Of a stretch of 64,000 nt of DNA, positions 43,379-52,908 are shown piece by piece. The stretch comes from Ferrovibrio xuzhouensis. Its GTDB lineage: Bacteria > Pseudomonadota > Alphaproteobacteria > Ferrovibrionales > Ferrovibrionaceae. Each line of letters begins with the position of its first letter. Position 1 is the first letter of the stretch. A program made the position numbers and the translations under genes. The notes under the pieces are model-generated. The model made no database searches. It was given only the letters and a program-made list of their open reading frames with translations, and was not told the origin of the DNA. The stretch lies in the NCBI RefSeq assembly GCF_042648965.1, contig NZ_JBHRYJ010000005.1:215835-279834 (forward strand), given 5' to 3'.

Positions 43379-44283
43379 GAGGCATCCTCCACCATCCAGC
43401 GCACCAGCTGGCCGAACGAGATGCCGGTATGGGCGGCGATCTCGGGCACCAGCGACAGCGGCGTCATGCCCGGCTGGGTGTTGATCTCGAGCAGGTAGAA
43501 GCGGCCGGGCTCGCCGGCGGTATCGTCATAGCGCCAGTCGGACCGGGTGGCGCCGCGGCAGCCCAGCACCTGATGCGCCTTCAGCGCCTGCACGCAGATC
43601 TCGTCATAGACATCCTTGTGGATCGGCGCCGGCATCAGGTGGGTCGCCTTGCCGTCGGTATACTTGGCCTCGTAGTCGTAGAAGCGGCCATGGGCCTTGA
43701 TCTCGATGGCACCGAGCACGCGGTCGCCCATCACGGCCACCTGGATTTCGCGGCCGGGGATATAGCGCTCGACCAGCACATGCTCGCCGAAATGCCAGTC
43801 GGCATCGTCCTGCGGCTGGTAATTGTCGTTCTCGAAGACGATATGCACACCGACCGAGCTGCCCTCGTTGAGCGGCTTGATCACGTAAGGGCATTGCATC
43901 ACCGGGCCGGCCGAAAACGCCGAGCGGTGCACCACCTTGCCCTCGGCCAGCGGCAGGCCCTGCGCGCGCCAGATATCCTTGGCCATCGGCTTGTTCATCG
44001 CCACGGCAGACGCCATCACGCCGGAATGGGTATAGGGAATCCCCATCATCTCGAGCAGGCCCTGCATGCAGCCGTCCTCGCCGAAGGGGCCATGCAGCGC
44101 ATTGAAGGCGACATCGGGCTTCACTTTCGCCAGCTGCAGGGCGACATCGCGGTCGACATCGATCTCGGTGACGGCAAAGCCTTCTTCACGCAGCGCCTTG
44201 GCGCAGGCGCGCCCCGAGGTCAGCGAGACCTCGCGCTCCGACGACCAGCCGCCCATCAGGACCGCCACATGCTGCTTACCCAT
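43366..44283 (-). CDS. ddl: D-alanine--D-alanine ligase
   Basis: A 305-residue ATP-grasp enzyme that makes the D-Ala-D-Ala dipeptide for peptidoglycan. The family start VAVLMGGWSSEREVSLTSG, with a substrate-binding Glu and Ser, is present. IKPLNEGSSVGV is the nucleotide-binding loop, and the metal-binding LLEINTQPGMT lies near the end. Length is that of DdlB-type enzymes found in dcw clusters. It overlaps murB by eight bases upstream and ftsQ by 13 bases downstream. Confidence 0.96.
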   Translation of the reverse strand: MGKQHVAVLMGGWSSEREVSLTSGRACAKALREEGFAVTEIDVDRDVALQLAKVKPDVAFNALHGPFGEDGCMQGLLEMMGIPYTHSGVMASAVAMNKPMAKDIWRAQGLPLAEGKVVHRSAFSAGPVMQCPYVIKPLNEGSSVGVHIVFENDNYQPQDDADWHFGEHVLVERYIPGREIQVAVMGDRVLGAIEIKAHGRFYDYEAKYTDGKATHLMPAPIHKDVYDEICVQALKAHQVLGCRGATRSDWRYDDTAGEPGRFYLLEINTQPGMTPLSLVPEIAAHTGISFGQLVRWMVEDASCGR

Positions 44284-45232
44284 GGCGGGCCTCGCTTTTC
44301 TGCATACCGATACGGCGGATTTCCCAGCGCAAGCTTATGCCGCTGTTTGCCTTCACGCGTTCGCGCACCGTCTCGCCGAGCGTCTCGAGATCGGCCGCCG
44401 TGGCAGCGCCGCGATTGATCAGGAAGTTGCAATGCTGTTCGGAGACCTGGGCATCGCCGACGACGAGGCCGCGGCAGCCGGCCGCGTCGATCAGCTGCCA
44501 GGCCTTGTGGCCGCCTGACTCTTCTATTGGCGGATTGGCAAACGTGCTGCCGCCGGTGCGCGAGCGGATCGGCTGGCTGCCCTCGCGGGCGGCCTGGATC
44601 TCGTCCATGCGGGCCTGGATCGCGGCCGGATCGCCGGCCTCGCCCTTCAGACGGCAGGCAATGAAAATCCAGTCTTCCGGCACGCCGCAATGGCGGTAGC
44701 CGAACTGCATCTCGGCCGGCGTCAGGCGATGCAGGTTGCCCTCTGCATCGACCGCTTCAGCCCAGACCAGCACGTCACGGAATTCGCGACCATAGGCGCC
44801 GGCATTCATGCGCAGGCCGCCGCCGATGGTGCCCGGGATGCCACGCAGGAATTCCAGTCCGGCGATGCCGGCCCGCTGCGCGGTCATTGCCACATTGACG
44901 TCGGGCGCGCCGGCGCCGGCGATGATGTCGGTGCCATCGGCCTCGACCTCGACGAAGCCGCGGCCGAGCCGGATCACCACGCCGGCGATGCCGCCGTCGC
45001 GCACCAGCGTGTTGGAGCCGACACCGAGCACGGTGACCGGCACGTCGGCCGGGCGATCCTTCAGGAAGGCAACGAGGTCGTCGCGGTCGGCCGGACGGAA
45101 CATCACCTCCGCCGGACCGCCGACGCGGAACCAGGTAACATCGGCCAGCGGCGCCTGCGCGGTCAGCCGCCCGCGCACCGGCGGCAGCCGGGCGATCAGG
45201 TCGTCATGCCGCATCTGCGCCGCCGCCATCAT
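44276..45232 (-). CDS. murB: UDP-N-acetylenolpyruvoylglucosamine reductase
   Basis: A 318-residue FAD enzyme that reduces UDP-GlcNAc-enolpyruvate with NADPH to UDP-MurNAc. FAD-binding segments are TWFRVGGPAEVMF and VTVLGVGSNTLVRDGG. The catalytic region AGAPDVNVAMTAQRAG and GIPGTIGGGLRMNAGAYG follow, and the proton-donor Ser lies in RTGGSTFANP with Glu near the end. Lack of an extra insertion makes it type II. It overlaps murC by four bases and ddl by eight. Confidence 0.96.
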   Translation of the reverse strand: MMAAAQMRHDDLIARLPPVRGRLTAQAPLADVTWFRVGGPAEVMFRPADRDDLVAFLKDRPADVPVTVLGVGSNTLVRDGGIAGVVIRLGRGFVEVEADGTDIIAGAGAPDVNVAMTAQRAGIAGLEFLRGIPGTIGGGLRMNAGAYGREFRDVLVWAEAVDAEGNLHRLTPAEMQFGYRHCGVPEDWIFIACRLKGEAGDPAAIQARMDEIQAAREGSQPIRSRTGGSTFANPPIEESGGHKAWQLIDAAGCRGLVVGDAQVSEQHCNFLINRGAATAADLETLGETVRERVKANSGISLRWEIRRIGMQKSEARHG

Positions 45233-46662
45233 GCCGCCCCCTTGGGTGCCATGGCCTGCAGCTCGCCGGGCAATGCATTGGCCCAGGCGGTGATATTGCC
45301 GGCGCCGAGGCAGACCACGAGGTCGCCGGGCGCGGCTTCCTGCGCGACGATGCCGGCGAGCTGGTCCGGCGCCGGCAGGGCGATGACCCGGCGATGGCCG
45401 CGCATGCGCAGGCCCTCGACCAGCGCATCGCGGCTGACGCCCTCGATGGGATTTTCACCGGCGGCATAGACATCGGCGACGATCACCGTGTCGGCGTCGT
45501 TGAAGCAGGAACAGAAATCCTCGAACAGGTCGCGCAGGCGGGTGTAACGATGCGGCTGCACCACGGCGATCACCCGGGAATTCTCGCGGCCCGACAGCGC
45601 CAGCCGGGCAGCGCTGAGCACAGCACTGATCTCGACCGGGTGATGGCCGTAATCGTCGACCACGGTAATCCCGCGCGCCTCGCCGGTGATTGTGAAGCGG
45701 CGCTTGACGCCCTTGAAGCCGCCGAGCGCCCGGCGCACCACATCGGCGTCGAAGCCCATCTCGCTGGCGATCGCCGCCACCACGAGGGAGTTTTGTACGT
45801 TATGACGGCCGAACATCGGCAACTGCACGCCGTCGATGCTGGCCACCACGCCGCGCACGCGGTCGGCGATCTGGATGTCGTACAGGGCACCGCGGTTGTC
45901 GAAGCGCAGGTTGACCGCACGAACATCGGCCTGCGGCGAGAAGCCGTAGGTGACGATGCGGCGGTCGGTGATGCGGCCGATCATCGCCTGCACTTCCGGA
46001 TGATCGATGCACAGCGCGGCGAAACCGTAGAAGGGGATGCTCTCGACGAACTGCTTGAAGCCGTCGCGCACCTTGTCGAAGGTGCCGTAATGGTCGAGAT
46101 GCTCGGGGTCGATGTTGGTGACCACGGCAATCGTCGCCGGCAGCTTGAGGAAGGTGCCGTCGCTCTCGTCGGCCTCGACCACCATCCATTCGCCGGCACC
46201 GAGCCGGGCGTTGGTGCCATAGGCGTTGATGATACCGCCGTTGATCACCGTCGGGTCCATGCCGGCGGCTTCCAACAGCGCGGCGACCAGCGAGGTCGTC
46301 GTCGTCTTGCCATGGGTGCCGGCGATGGCGATCGCCCATTTCAGGCGCATCAGTTCGCCCAGCATCTCGGCGCGGCGCACCACCGGGATCATGCGGGCAC
46401 GGGCCGCCTTCACTTCCGGGTTGTCGGCCTTCACGGCTGTGGAGACCACCAGCACCTCGGCAGCGGCGACATTTTCCTCGCGATGGCCCTCAAAGACAGT
46501 GATGCCGAGATCGCGCAGCCGCTTGACGTTGTAGTTCGCCGAAAGGTCCGAGCCCTGCACCTGGTAGCCGAGATTGTGCATCACCTCGGCGATGCCCGAC
46601 ATGCCGATGCCGCCGATGCCGACGAAGTGGATGATTCCGATATCGAGCGGCAACGCCCTCAT
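45229..46662 (-). CDS. murC: UDP-N-acetylmuramate--L-alanine ligase
   Basis: A 477-residue Mur ligase adding L-Ala to UDP-MurNAc. The N-terminal Rossmann motif FVGIGGIGMSG is at residues 13-23, the ATP loop GTHGKTTTT at 115-123, and DDYGHHPVEI is the MurC-specific segment in the third quarter. It overlaps murG by four bases and murB by four bases, so translation is coupled. Confidence 0.97.
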   Translation of the reverse strand: MRALPLDIGIIHFVGIGGIGMSGIAEVMHNLGYQVQGSDLSANYNVKRLRDLGITVFEGHREENVAAAEVLVVSTAVKADNPEVKAARARMIPVVRRAEMLGELMRLKWAIAIAGTHGKTTTTSLVAALLEAAGMDPTVINGGIINAYGTNARLGAGEWMVVEADESDGTFLKLPATIAVVTNIDPEHLDHYGTFDKVRDGFKQFVESIPFYGFAALCIDHPEVQAMIGRITDRRIVTYGFSPQADVRAVNLRFDNRGALYDIQIADRVRGVVASIDGVQLPMFGRHNVQNSLVVAAIASEMGFDADVVRRALGGFKGVKRRFTITGEARGITVVDDYGHHPVEISAVLSAARLALSGRENSRVIAVVQPHRYTRLRDLFEDFCSCFNDADTVIVADVYAAGENPIEGVSRDALVEGLRMRGHRRVIALPAPDQLAGIVAQEAAPGDLVVCLGAGNITAWANALPGELQAMAPKGAA

Positions 46663-47858
46663 GCCGCATTCCTTTTCACTACGGTGTCCTTGCTGGTGGA
46701 AGTCTTCGCGGCCACGGCGGCCGGCGCCGGCTGGCGCGCCTCGGTAACCAAACGCTCGACCAGATCGGCCAGCGCCTGGGTGGCGAGCGGCCGGCCGACG
46801 CTGCGCGCGGCGGCAGCCATGCGCGACAGCTGTTCCGGATCGCCGAGCAGGTCGGCGAAAGCCGCCGCCACGCGCTCGACGGTGAATTTGTCCTGGGCGA
46901 TCACCACGGCGCCGCCGGCATGGGCCAGGGCCTGGGCGTTGGCGGTCTGATGATCATCGGTGGCATGGGCATAGGGCACCAGCAGGGCCGGCCGGCCGAT
47001 CACCGCGATCTCGGCGGTGCTGCCCGCACCCGAGCGGCTGACCACCAGATGCGTCGCGGCGAGCCGCTTGTCGACATCGGCGAAGAAGCCGGCGATCTCG
47101 GCCTCGATGCCGGCGGCGGCATAGGCGGCACGCACCCGCTCAAGATCCTCGGGACGGCATTGCTGCTGCACCCGCAGGCGGCGGCGCAGGTCGGGCGACA
47201 GGGCGGCGAGCGCGGCCGGCACCACATCGGAAAGCACGCGGGCGCCCTGGCTGCCGCCGATGACGAGAATGCGGATCGCCGTGCCCGGCTCGGTATAGGG
47301 CACGTCGGCCGCAGTCAGGATCGCCGGGCGCACCGGATTGCCGGTCACCGTCGCCGGGATCGCGTCGGGCAGGAAGCGCGTCGCCGGAAACGACGTGGCG
47401 ATGCGGCTGGCGCGGCTGGCGATCAGGCGGTTGACGCGGCCAAGCACGGCATTCTGTTCGTGAATCAGGATCGGCAGCCGGCGCAGCCGCGCGGCGAGCA
47501 GCAGCGGCAAGGCGGGATAGCCACCGAAGCCGACCACGGCGGCCGGCTTGGTCAGCGCCAGCAGGGCCAGCGCAGCGACCACGCCGCGCGCGATGTCGAC
47601 CACCGCCAGCAGCTTGCCGGTGAGCGCGCGGCCGGTCGGCGTGCCGGCGGGAATGCGGTAGAGCGGCAGGTCGGACAGGTTCTGGCCGAAGCCCTTGCCG
47701 CGCGTATCGGTGACGAGGCCGACGCGATGGCCGCGACGCAGCAGCTCGGCCGCCAGCGCCTCGGCCGGAAACACATGCCCGCCGGTGCCGCCGGCGGCCA
47801 GCAGGACCGGCTGGTCGATCAGCCGCGGCGTGGTGGTGATGGTGAGCGGCGCGCTCAT
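46659..47858 (-). CDS. murG: UDP-GlcNAc:lipid I glycosyltransferase MurG
   Basis: A 399-residue GT-B enzyme on the inner face of the membrane that turns lipid I into lipid II. The N-terminal GGTGGHVFPA is at residues 23-32, HEQNAVLGRVNR follows, and the C-terminal donor domain has GGSQGARVLSDVVP and VSRSGAGSTAEI. The ATG at 47858 overlaps the ftsW stop as ATGA; the longer frame upstream is a shadow of ftsW. The final 25 residues are Ala/Thr/Lys-rich and not conserved. Confidence 0.96.
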   Translation of the reverse strand: MSAPLTITTTPRLIDQPVLLAAGGTGGHVFPAEALAAELLRRGHRVGLVTDTRGKGFGQNLSDLPLYRIPAGTPTGRALTGKLLAVVDIARGVVAALALLALTKPAAVVGFGGYPALPLLLAARLRRLPILIHEQNAVLGRVNRLIASRASRIATSFPATRFLPDAIPATVTGNPVRPAILTAADVPYTEPGTAIRILVIGGSQGARVLSDVVPAALAALSPDLRRRLRVQQQCRPEDLERVRAAYAAAGIEAEIAGFFADVDKRLAATHLVVSRSGAGSTAEIAVIGRPALLVPYAHATDDHQTANAQALAHAGGAVVIAQDKFTVERVAAAFADLLGDPEQLSRMAAAARSVGRPLATQALADLVERLVTEARQPAPAAVAAKTSTSKDTVVKRNAA

Positions 47859-48979
47859 CGCAGCACCCCGTTCTCGGGCCGCCAGCGGGTCAGCGCCAGC
47901 AGCATGCCCATCGACAGCGCCAGCGCCAGCAGCGACGACCCGCCGTAGGAGATGAACGGCAGGGTCATGCCCTTGGTCGGCAGCAGGTGCAGGTTGACGC
48001 CGAGGTTGATCAGCGCCTGCAGGCCGAACTGGGTGGTCAGCCCGGCGGCGGCCAGCAGCACGAACAGGTTGTTCTCGGTCATCAGCCGCGAATAGCAGCG
48101 CAGCACGATGAAGGCGAAGATGCCGACGATGGCGAGGCAGACCAGCAGGCCGAATTCCTCGCCGGCGACGGCGAAGATGAAGTCGGTATGGGCATCGGGC
48201 AGCACGCTCTTGACCGAGCCCTCGCCCGGACCGCGGCCCCACAGGCCGCCGGCGGCGAAGGCGTCCATGGCGCGCTCGATCTGGTAATTCTCCTTGTTGG
48301 CCGGATCGAGGAAACCGTCGATGCGGGCGGCGACATGCGGGAAGATCAGGTAGGCGCCGAAAATGCCGGCCAGCCCCATGGCGCCGAGGCCGAGCGCCAG
48401 CACGATCGGCAGGCCGGCAATGAAGAACTGCGCCAGCCACACCGCGACGACGACGATCGACATGCCGACATCGGGCTGCAGCAGCAGCAGCAGCACGACG
48501 AAGGCGCAGAGCCCGGTCGAGATCGCCCAGCCGGGAAAGCCGGTGCCCTTGCGCCATTCGGCGAACAGCCAGGCCGCCACCACGGCAAAGGCCGGCTTGA
48601 CGAATTCCGACGGCTGCAGCGACAGGCCGGCGATATAGAGCCAGCGATGGGCGCCCTTGACCTCGGCCCCCATGAAGAAGGTGAGCACCACGCCGAGCAG
48701 GGCGCCGGCAAAGGTGATCACGGCGAGCCGGCGGATGCTGACTGGATCAAGCAGTGACACCGCGATCATGATGAGCACGGCCGGCACCAGGAAGGCGATC
48801 TGGCGCTCGACGAAATGGAAGCTCGGCAGGCCGATGCGCACCGCCACCGCCGGCGAAGCGGCCAAAGTCAGCACGGTGCCGACGGCGATCAGCACGCCGA
48901 TGGCGATCAGCAGCCAGCGGTCGACGGTCCACCACCAGCGGCCGAGGGTCGACGTGTCGGTGCGCGAGAAGGTGATCAT
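47855..48979 (-). CDS. ftsW: Lipid II polymerase / divisome protein FtsW
   Basis: A 374-residue SEDS-family membrane protein that polymerises septal glycan together with FtsI. About ten transmembrane segments are visible. The SEDS signatures GAHRWLYIAGLSLQPSEFVK, with the catalytic-side Asp further on, and the late LPTKGMTLPFISYGGSSLLA are present. It overlaps murD and murG by four bases each. Confidence 0.96.
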   Translation of the reverse strand: MITFSRTDTSTLGRWWWTVDRWLLIAIGVLIAVGTVLTLAASPAVAVRIGLPSFHFVERQIAFLVPAVLIMIAVSLLDPVSIRRLAVITFAGALLGVVLTFFMGAEVKGAHRWLYIAGLSLQPSEFVKPAFAVVAAWLFAEWRKGTGFPGWAISTGLCAFVVLLLLLQPDVGMSIVVVAVWLAQFFIAGLPIVLALGLGAMGLAGIFGAYLIFPHVAARIDGFLDPANKENYQIERAMDAFAAGGLWGRGPGEGSVKSVLPDAHTDFIFAVAGEEFGLLVCLAIVGIFAFIVLRCYSRLMTENNLFVLLAAAGLTTQFGLQALINLGVNLHLLPTKGMTLPFISYGGSSLLALALSMGMLLALTRWRPENGVLR

Positions 48980-50364
48980 GCGGCGGCCCCTTCCGGCGTA
49001 TGGCTGCTGCGGGCGGCAACGAGGCGCAGGAATTCGTCACCGCGATGCTCGAAACTTTTGAACTGGTCGAAGGACGCACAGGCCGGCGACAGCAGCACCA
49101 CGGCATCATTGGCACCGTCGCGCTGCGCAGCCGAGAGCGCGTCGTCGAGCGCCGCAGCAAGCGTGCCGCAGATCGCATGCGGCACCGCATCGCCGAGCGT
49201 GACGGCGAAATCCGCCGCCGCCTGGCCGATCAGGCTGGCATGGCGGATGCGCGGGAAGAACGGCTGCAGCGAGGCTATGCCGCCCGCCTTGGGCACGCCA
49301 CCGGCGATCCAGTAGATGGCCGGATAGGATGCCAGCGCACGGGCGGTCGATTCCGCGTTGGTCGCCTTGGAATCGTTGATGCAGGGAATGCCGTCGACAA
49401 TACCCGCCCGCTGCAGGCGATGTTTCAGGCCGGGGAAGCCGGCAACGCCGTCGCGGATGGTTGCGGGGGCAAGCCCGGCGGCACGGCCGGCCGCATAGGC
49501 GGCGGCGATATTCTGGCCGTTGTGCGCACCGGGCAGCGCCTGGAAATCCAGCGCGAAGACCCGCTTGCCGTTCTCGTAGAGGACGCCGTCGACCGCGCTG
49601 ACGCCCTGCTCCAGCACGCGCTCGATGGACACCGGCACGATGCGGCGGCCGCTCTTTTCCATCTCCAGGGCCGTGAAGATCGCCCGGCAAGGGTCGTCGT
49701 CGACACCGATGATCGCGGTGTCGCCCGCGCCCTGGCCGGCGAAGATGCGCGCCTTGATCGCGGCATAATTCGCCATGCTGCCGTGGCGGTCGAGATGGTC
49801 CGGCGTGATGTTGAGCAGGATGGCGATGCGGGCATGCCAGCCCGGTGTCAGGTCGATCTGGTAGGACGACATCTCGAGCACGTAAGCGCCCTCGCCCGGC
49901 GCCAGCCGCGGCAGGTCGAGCACCGGCAGGCCGATGTTGCCGCCAAGCGCCGCCTTGCGACCGGCGGCCTGCAGCAGATGCGCCAGTAAGGCCGTGGTGG
50001 TCGATTTTCCGTTGGTGCCGGTGATGCCATAGACATCAGGCTTCAGTTCACGCAGCAGCAGCTCGATATCGCCGATCACCGGGATGCCGACGCGCCGTGC
50101 CGCGGCCGCCACGTCATGCGGCGCCGGATGGGTCAGCGGCACGCCCGGCGCCAGCACCAGCCCGGCACAGCCGGCCAGTGCGGCATCGTTGAGCGGCAGG
50201 GTCTGGAAACCGGCGGCCTCGGCGGCCACGCGCGAGGCGGCAGTGTCATCGCCGAGCCGCACCTGTGCCCCGCCGGCCACCAGCGCACGGGCCGTGGCCA
50301 GCCCGCTGCGCGCGAGGCCGAATACTGCCCAGGTCTGTCCGCCGGTATGGGTGAGCGCGATCAT
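48976..50364 (-). CDS. murD: UDP-N-acetylmuramoylalanine--D-glutamate ligase
   Basis: A 462-residue Mur ligase adding D-Glu to UDP-MurNAc-L-Ala. The N-terminal domain starts with VFGLARSGLATARAL, the ATP loop is GITGTNGKSTTTALL near residue 115, and the C-terminal domain has CINDSKATNAES, the MurD-type segment. It lies seven bases after mraY and overlaps ftsW by four bases. Confidence 0.96.
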   Translation of the reverse strand: MIALTHTGGQTWAVFGLARSGLATARALVAGGAQVRLGDDTAASRVAAEAAGFQTLPLNDAALAGCAGLVLAPGVPLTHPAPHDVAAAARRVGIPVIGDIELLLRELKPDVYGITGTNGKSTTTALLAHLLQAAGRKAALGGNIGLPVLDLPRLAPGEGAYVLEMSSYQIDLTPGWHARIAILLNITPDHLDRHGSMANYAAIKARIFAGQGAGDTAIIGVDDDPCRAIFTALEMEKSGRRIVPVSIERVLEQGVSAVDGVLYENGKRVFALDFQALPGAHNGQNIAAAYAAGRAAGLAPATIRDGVAGFPGLKHRLQRAGIVDGIPCINDSKATNAESTARALASYPAIYWIAGGVPKAGGIASLQPFFPRIRHASLIGQAAADFAVTLGDAVPHAICGTLAAALDDALSAAQRDGANDAVVLLSPACASFDQFKSFEHRGDEFLRLVAARSSHTPEGAAA

Positions 50365-50371
50365 GCGGTCC

Positions 50372-51460
50372 TCAGCGCAGCTTCAGGGTGGAGAGGCCGG
50401 CCAGCGCCAGGATCACCGCGATGATCCAGAAGCGGATGACGATGGTCGGTTCCTTCCAGCCCTTCTTTTCGAAATGGTGATGCAGCGGCGCCATGCGGAA
50501 GACCCGCTTGCCGGTCAGCTTGAAGCTGGCGACCTGCACCATCACCGACACGGTCTCCAGCACGAACAGGCCGCCGATGATGGCGAGCACCAGTTCGTGC
50601 TTGACGATCACGCTGATGGTCCCGAGCGCGCCGCCGAGCGCCAGCGAACCGGTATCGCCCATGAACACCGTGGCCGGCGGTGCGTTGAACCACAGGAAGC
50701 CGAGGCCGGCGCCAACCAGCGCACCGCACAGCACCGCCAACTCGCCGGCGCCGGCGACGTTGTTGATCTGCAGGTAATTGGCGAACACCGTGTTGCCGAC
50801 CAGGTAGCAGATCAGGCCAAAGCTGGCGGCGGCGATCATCACCGGCACGATGGCGAGGCCGTCGAGGCCGTCGGTCAGGTTGACCGCGTTGGAGGCACCG
50901 ATCATCACGAAGATGGCGAACGGGATCATGAACCAGCCGAGGTTGATCAGCAGGTCCTTGAGGAACGGTACGGCCAGGCTGGTGTTCAGCGGCGCGGCGG
51001 CGATGTTGTGGATCCACACGGCTGCAATGCCGGCGATGGCGAACTGCAGCACCAGCTTCAGCTTGCCGGGCACGCCCTTGGGGTTCTGCTTGGTGACCTT
51101 CAGGTAGTCGTCGTAGAAGCCGACCAGGCCGAAGCCGAAGGTGACCAGCAGCACCACCCAGACATAGCGGTTGGTCAGGTCGGCCCACAGCAGCGTGCCG
51201 GTGCCCAGCCCGAGCAGGATCAGGAAACCGCCCATCGTCGGCGTGCCGCGCTTGCTGACCAGATGGCTTTCCGGGCCGTCATCGCGGATCGGCTGGCCCT
51301 TGCCCTGACGGGCGCGCAGCCAGTTGATCAGCGGCTCGCCGATCCAGAACGACAGCACCATGGCGGTCAGGATCGCGCCGCCGGTCCGGAAGGTCAGGTA
51401 GCGGAACAGGTTGAAGACCGTGAAATCGTCGGCCAGCGGATAAAGCAGAAGATGCAGCAT
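50372..51460 (-). CDS. mraY: Phospho-MurNAc-pentapeptide transferase MraY
   Basis: A 362-residue membrane enzyme with about ten transmembrane segments that makes lipid I from UDP-MurNAc-pentapeptide and undecaprenyl phosphate. Key motifs are GTPTMGGFLIL, GFYDDYLKV (Asp pair for Mg2+), SNAVNLTDGLDGLA (third Asp) and the cytoplasmic loop PLHHHFEKKGWKE. It lies between murF (17-base gap) and murD. Confidence 0.97.
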   Translation of the reverse strand: MLHLLLYPLADDFTVFNLFRYLTFRTGGAILTAMVLSFWIGEPLINWLRARQGKGQPIRDDGPESHLVSKRGTPTMGGFLILLGLGTGTLLWADLTNRYVWVVLLVTFGFGLVGFYDDYLKVTKQNPKGVPGKLKLVLQFAIAGIAAVWIHNIAAAPLNTSLAVPFLKDLLINLGWFMIPFAIFVMIGASNAVNLTDGLDGLAIVPVMIAAASFGLICYLVGNTVFANYLQINNVAGAGELAVLCGALVGAGLGFLWFNAPPATVFMGDTGSLALGGALGTISVIVKHELVLAIIGGLFVLETVSVMVQVASFKLTGKRVFRMAPLHHHFEKKGWKEPTIVIRFWIIAVILALAGLSTLKLR

Positions 51461-51477
51461 GAAACCGGCGTTCCTTC

Positions 51478-52908
51478 CTACCAGCCGTTGGCGGCGCGCG
51501 GCTGCGGCGCCGGGGTCAGCAAATCTTCGACGATGCGGTCCATGCGGCTGCCGTGCGAGCCCTTGACCAGCAGCACGTCGCCGCTGCGGATCGCGCGGCG
51601 CAAAGGCTGCAGCAGTTCGGTCGAATTGACGGCGTGATGGCCGCGCATCTGCGGCGGCAGCGCGTCATACAGCGCCCGCATCAGCGGGCCGGCGGCGAAC
51701 ACCAGGTCGATCTTCTCGCGCACCAGTCCCGCCGCCAGCGCGGCATGGGCCTCTTCGGCGCGGCCGCCGAGTTCCAGCATGTCGCCCAGTACGGCGATGC
51801 GCCGGCCGCGCGCGGCACTCGGCCTAGCCATGGCGAGCACGGCGAAGGCCGCCAGCATGCTGGGCGGGCTGGCGTTATAGCTGTCGTCGATCAGGTCGAC
51901 GCTGCCGCCGTCGCGCCACGGCAGGCTGTGCTGCTCGCCGCGGCCCTTCGGTGCGGTGACATCGGCCAGCGCCATGCCGGCCTCGGCGAGGTCGGCGCCG
52001 GCGATATGGGCCGTCGCCAGCACGCCGAGTGCGTTCAGCACCCAGTGGCGGCCCGGCGCGCCGATCTTGAAGGTCAGCGGCTGGCCGAGGATTTCCGCGG
52101 CGACGCAGGAGCAGGAGGAATGCGAGGCGAATTTCACCAGCCGGGCCTGCGCCTCGGGATGTTCGCCGAAGCCGATCACCTCGGCGGCACCGGCGGCACG
52201 GGCGGCAGCCGCCAGCCGCTCGAAATGCGGATTGTCGCGATTGAGAATGGCGACGCCGTCAACCTGCAGGCCGGCGAAGATTTCCGCCTTGGCATCGGCG
52301 ATCTCTTCCACCGAGCCGAAATTCTCCAGATGCACGGCCTCAACGGCGGTGACCATGGCGATATGCGGCCGCGCCAGCCGGCTCAGCGGCGCGATCTCGT
52401 TGGCATGGTTCATGCCCATCTCGATCAGCGCGAAGCGGCTGTCGACCGGCATGCGGGCCAGGGTCAACGGCACGCCCCAGTGGTTGTTGAGGTTGCCGAC
52501 GGTGGCATGGGTGGCGCCCTGCCGGCTCAGCACATGACGCAGCATTTCCTTGGTCGAGGTCTTGCCGACGCTGCCGGTGATGCCGATCACCTTGGCGCCG
52601 CAACGCTGGCGCGCGGCACCGGCGAGATCGTTCAGCGCCTGGAAGGTGTCTTTCACCTTCAGCAGGTTGGCGCCCGGCGGCAGGGTCTCCGGCATGCGGT
52701 CGACCAGCGCCGCGGCCGCGCCTTTCGCCAACGCATCGGCGACGAAGACATGGCCATCGAAATTCGGGCCGCGCAACGCGACGAACAGATCACCGAAGCC
52801 GGTGCTGCGGCTGTCGATCGAGACACCGCCGGCGGTCCAGAAGCCATCGGTGCTGCCCTGCGTCGCCTGGGCGGCTTCGGCGGAGGTCCAGAGCGCGAAA
52901 GCTTCCAT
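51478..52908 (-). CDS. murF: UDP-MurNAc-tripeptide--D-Ala-D-Ala ligase
   Basis: A 476-residue Mur ligase that adds D-Ala-D-Ala to the UDP-MurNAc-tripeptide. The N-terminal substrate domain has GVSIDSRSTGFGDLFVALRG, the ATP loop is GITGSVGKTSTKEM, and IEMGMNHANEI and DDSYNASPPSM are MurF-specific. Its ATG shares one base with the murE stop codon. Confidence 0.96.
   Translation of the reverse strand: MEAFALWTSAEAAQATQGSTDGFWTAGGVSIDSRSTGFGDLFVALRGPNFDGHVFVADALAKGAAAALVDRMPETLPPGANLLKVKDTFQALNDLAGAARQRCGAKVIGITGSVGKTSTKEMLRHVLSRQGATHATVGNLNNHWGVPLTLARMPVDSRFALIEMGMNHANEIAPLSRLARPHIAMVTAVEAVHLENFGSVEEIADAKAEIFAGLQVDGVAILNRDNPHFERLAAAARAAGAAEVIGFGEHPEAQARLVKFASHSSCSCVAAEILGQPLTFKIGAPGRHWVLNALGVLATAHIAGADLAEAGMALADVTAPKGRGEQHSLPWRDGGSVDLIDDSYNASPPSMLAAFAVLAMARPSAARGRRIAVLGDMLELGGRAEEAHAALAAGLVREKIDLVFAAGPLMRALYDALPPQMRGHHAVNSTELLQPLRRAIRSGDVLLVKGSHGSRMDRIVEDLLTPAPQPRAANGW

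Noticed and set aside
47859..48557. Long in-frame extension upstream of murG
   Set aside because: It lies entirely inside ftsW in another frame and is Arg-rich. The ATG at 47858 overlapping the ftsW stop is the real start.
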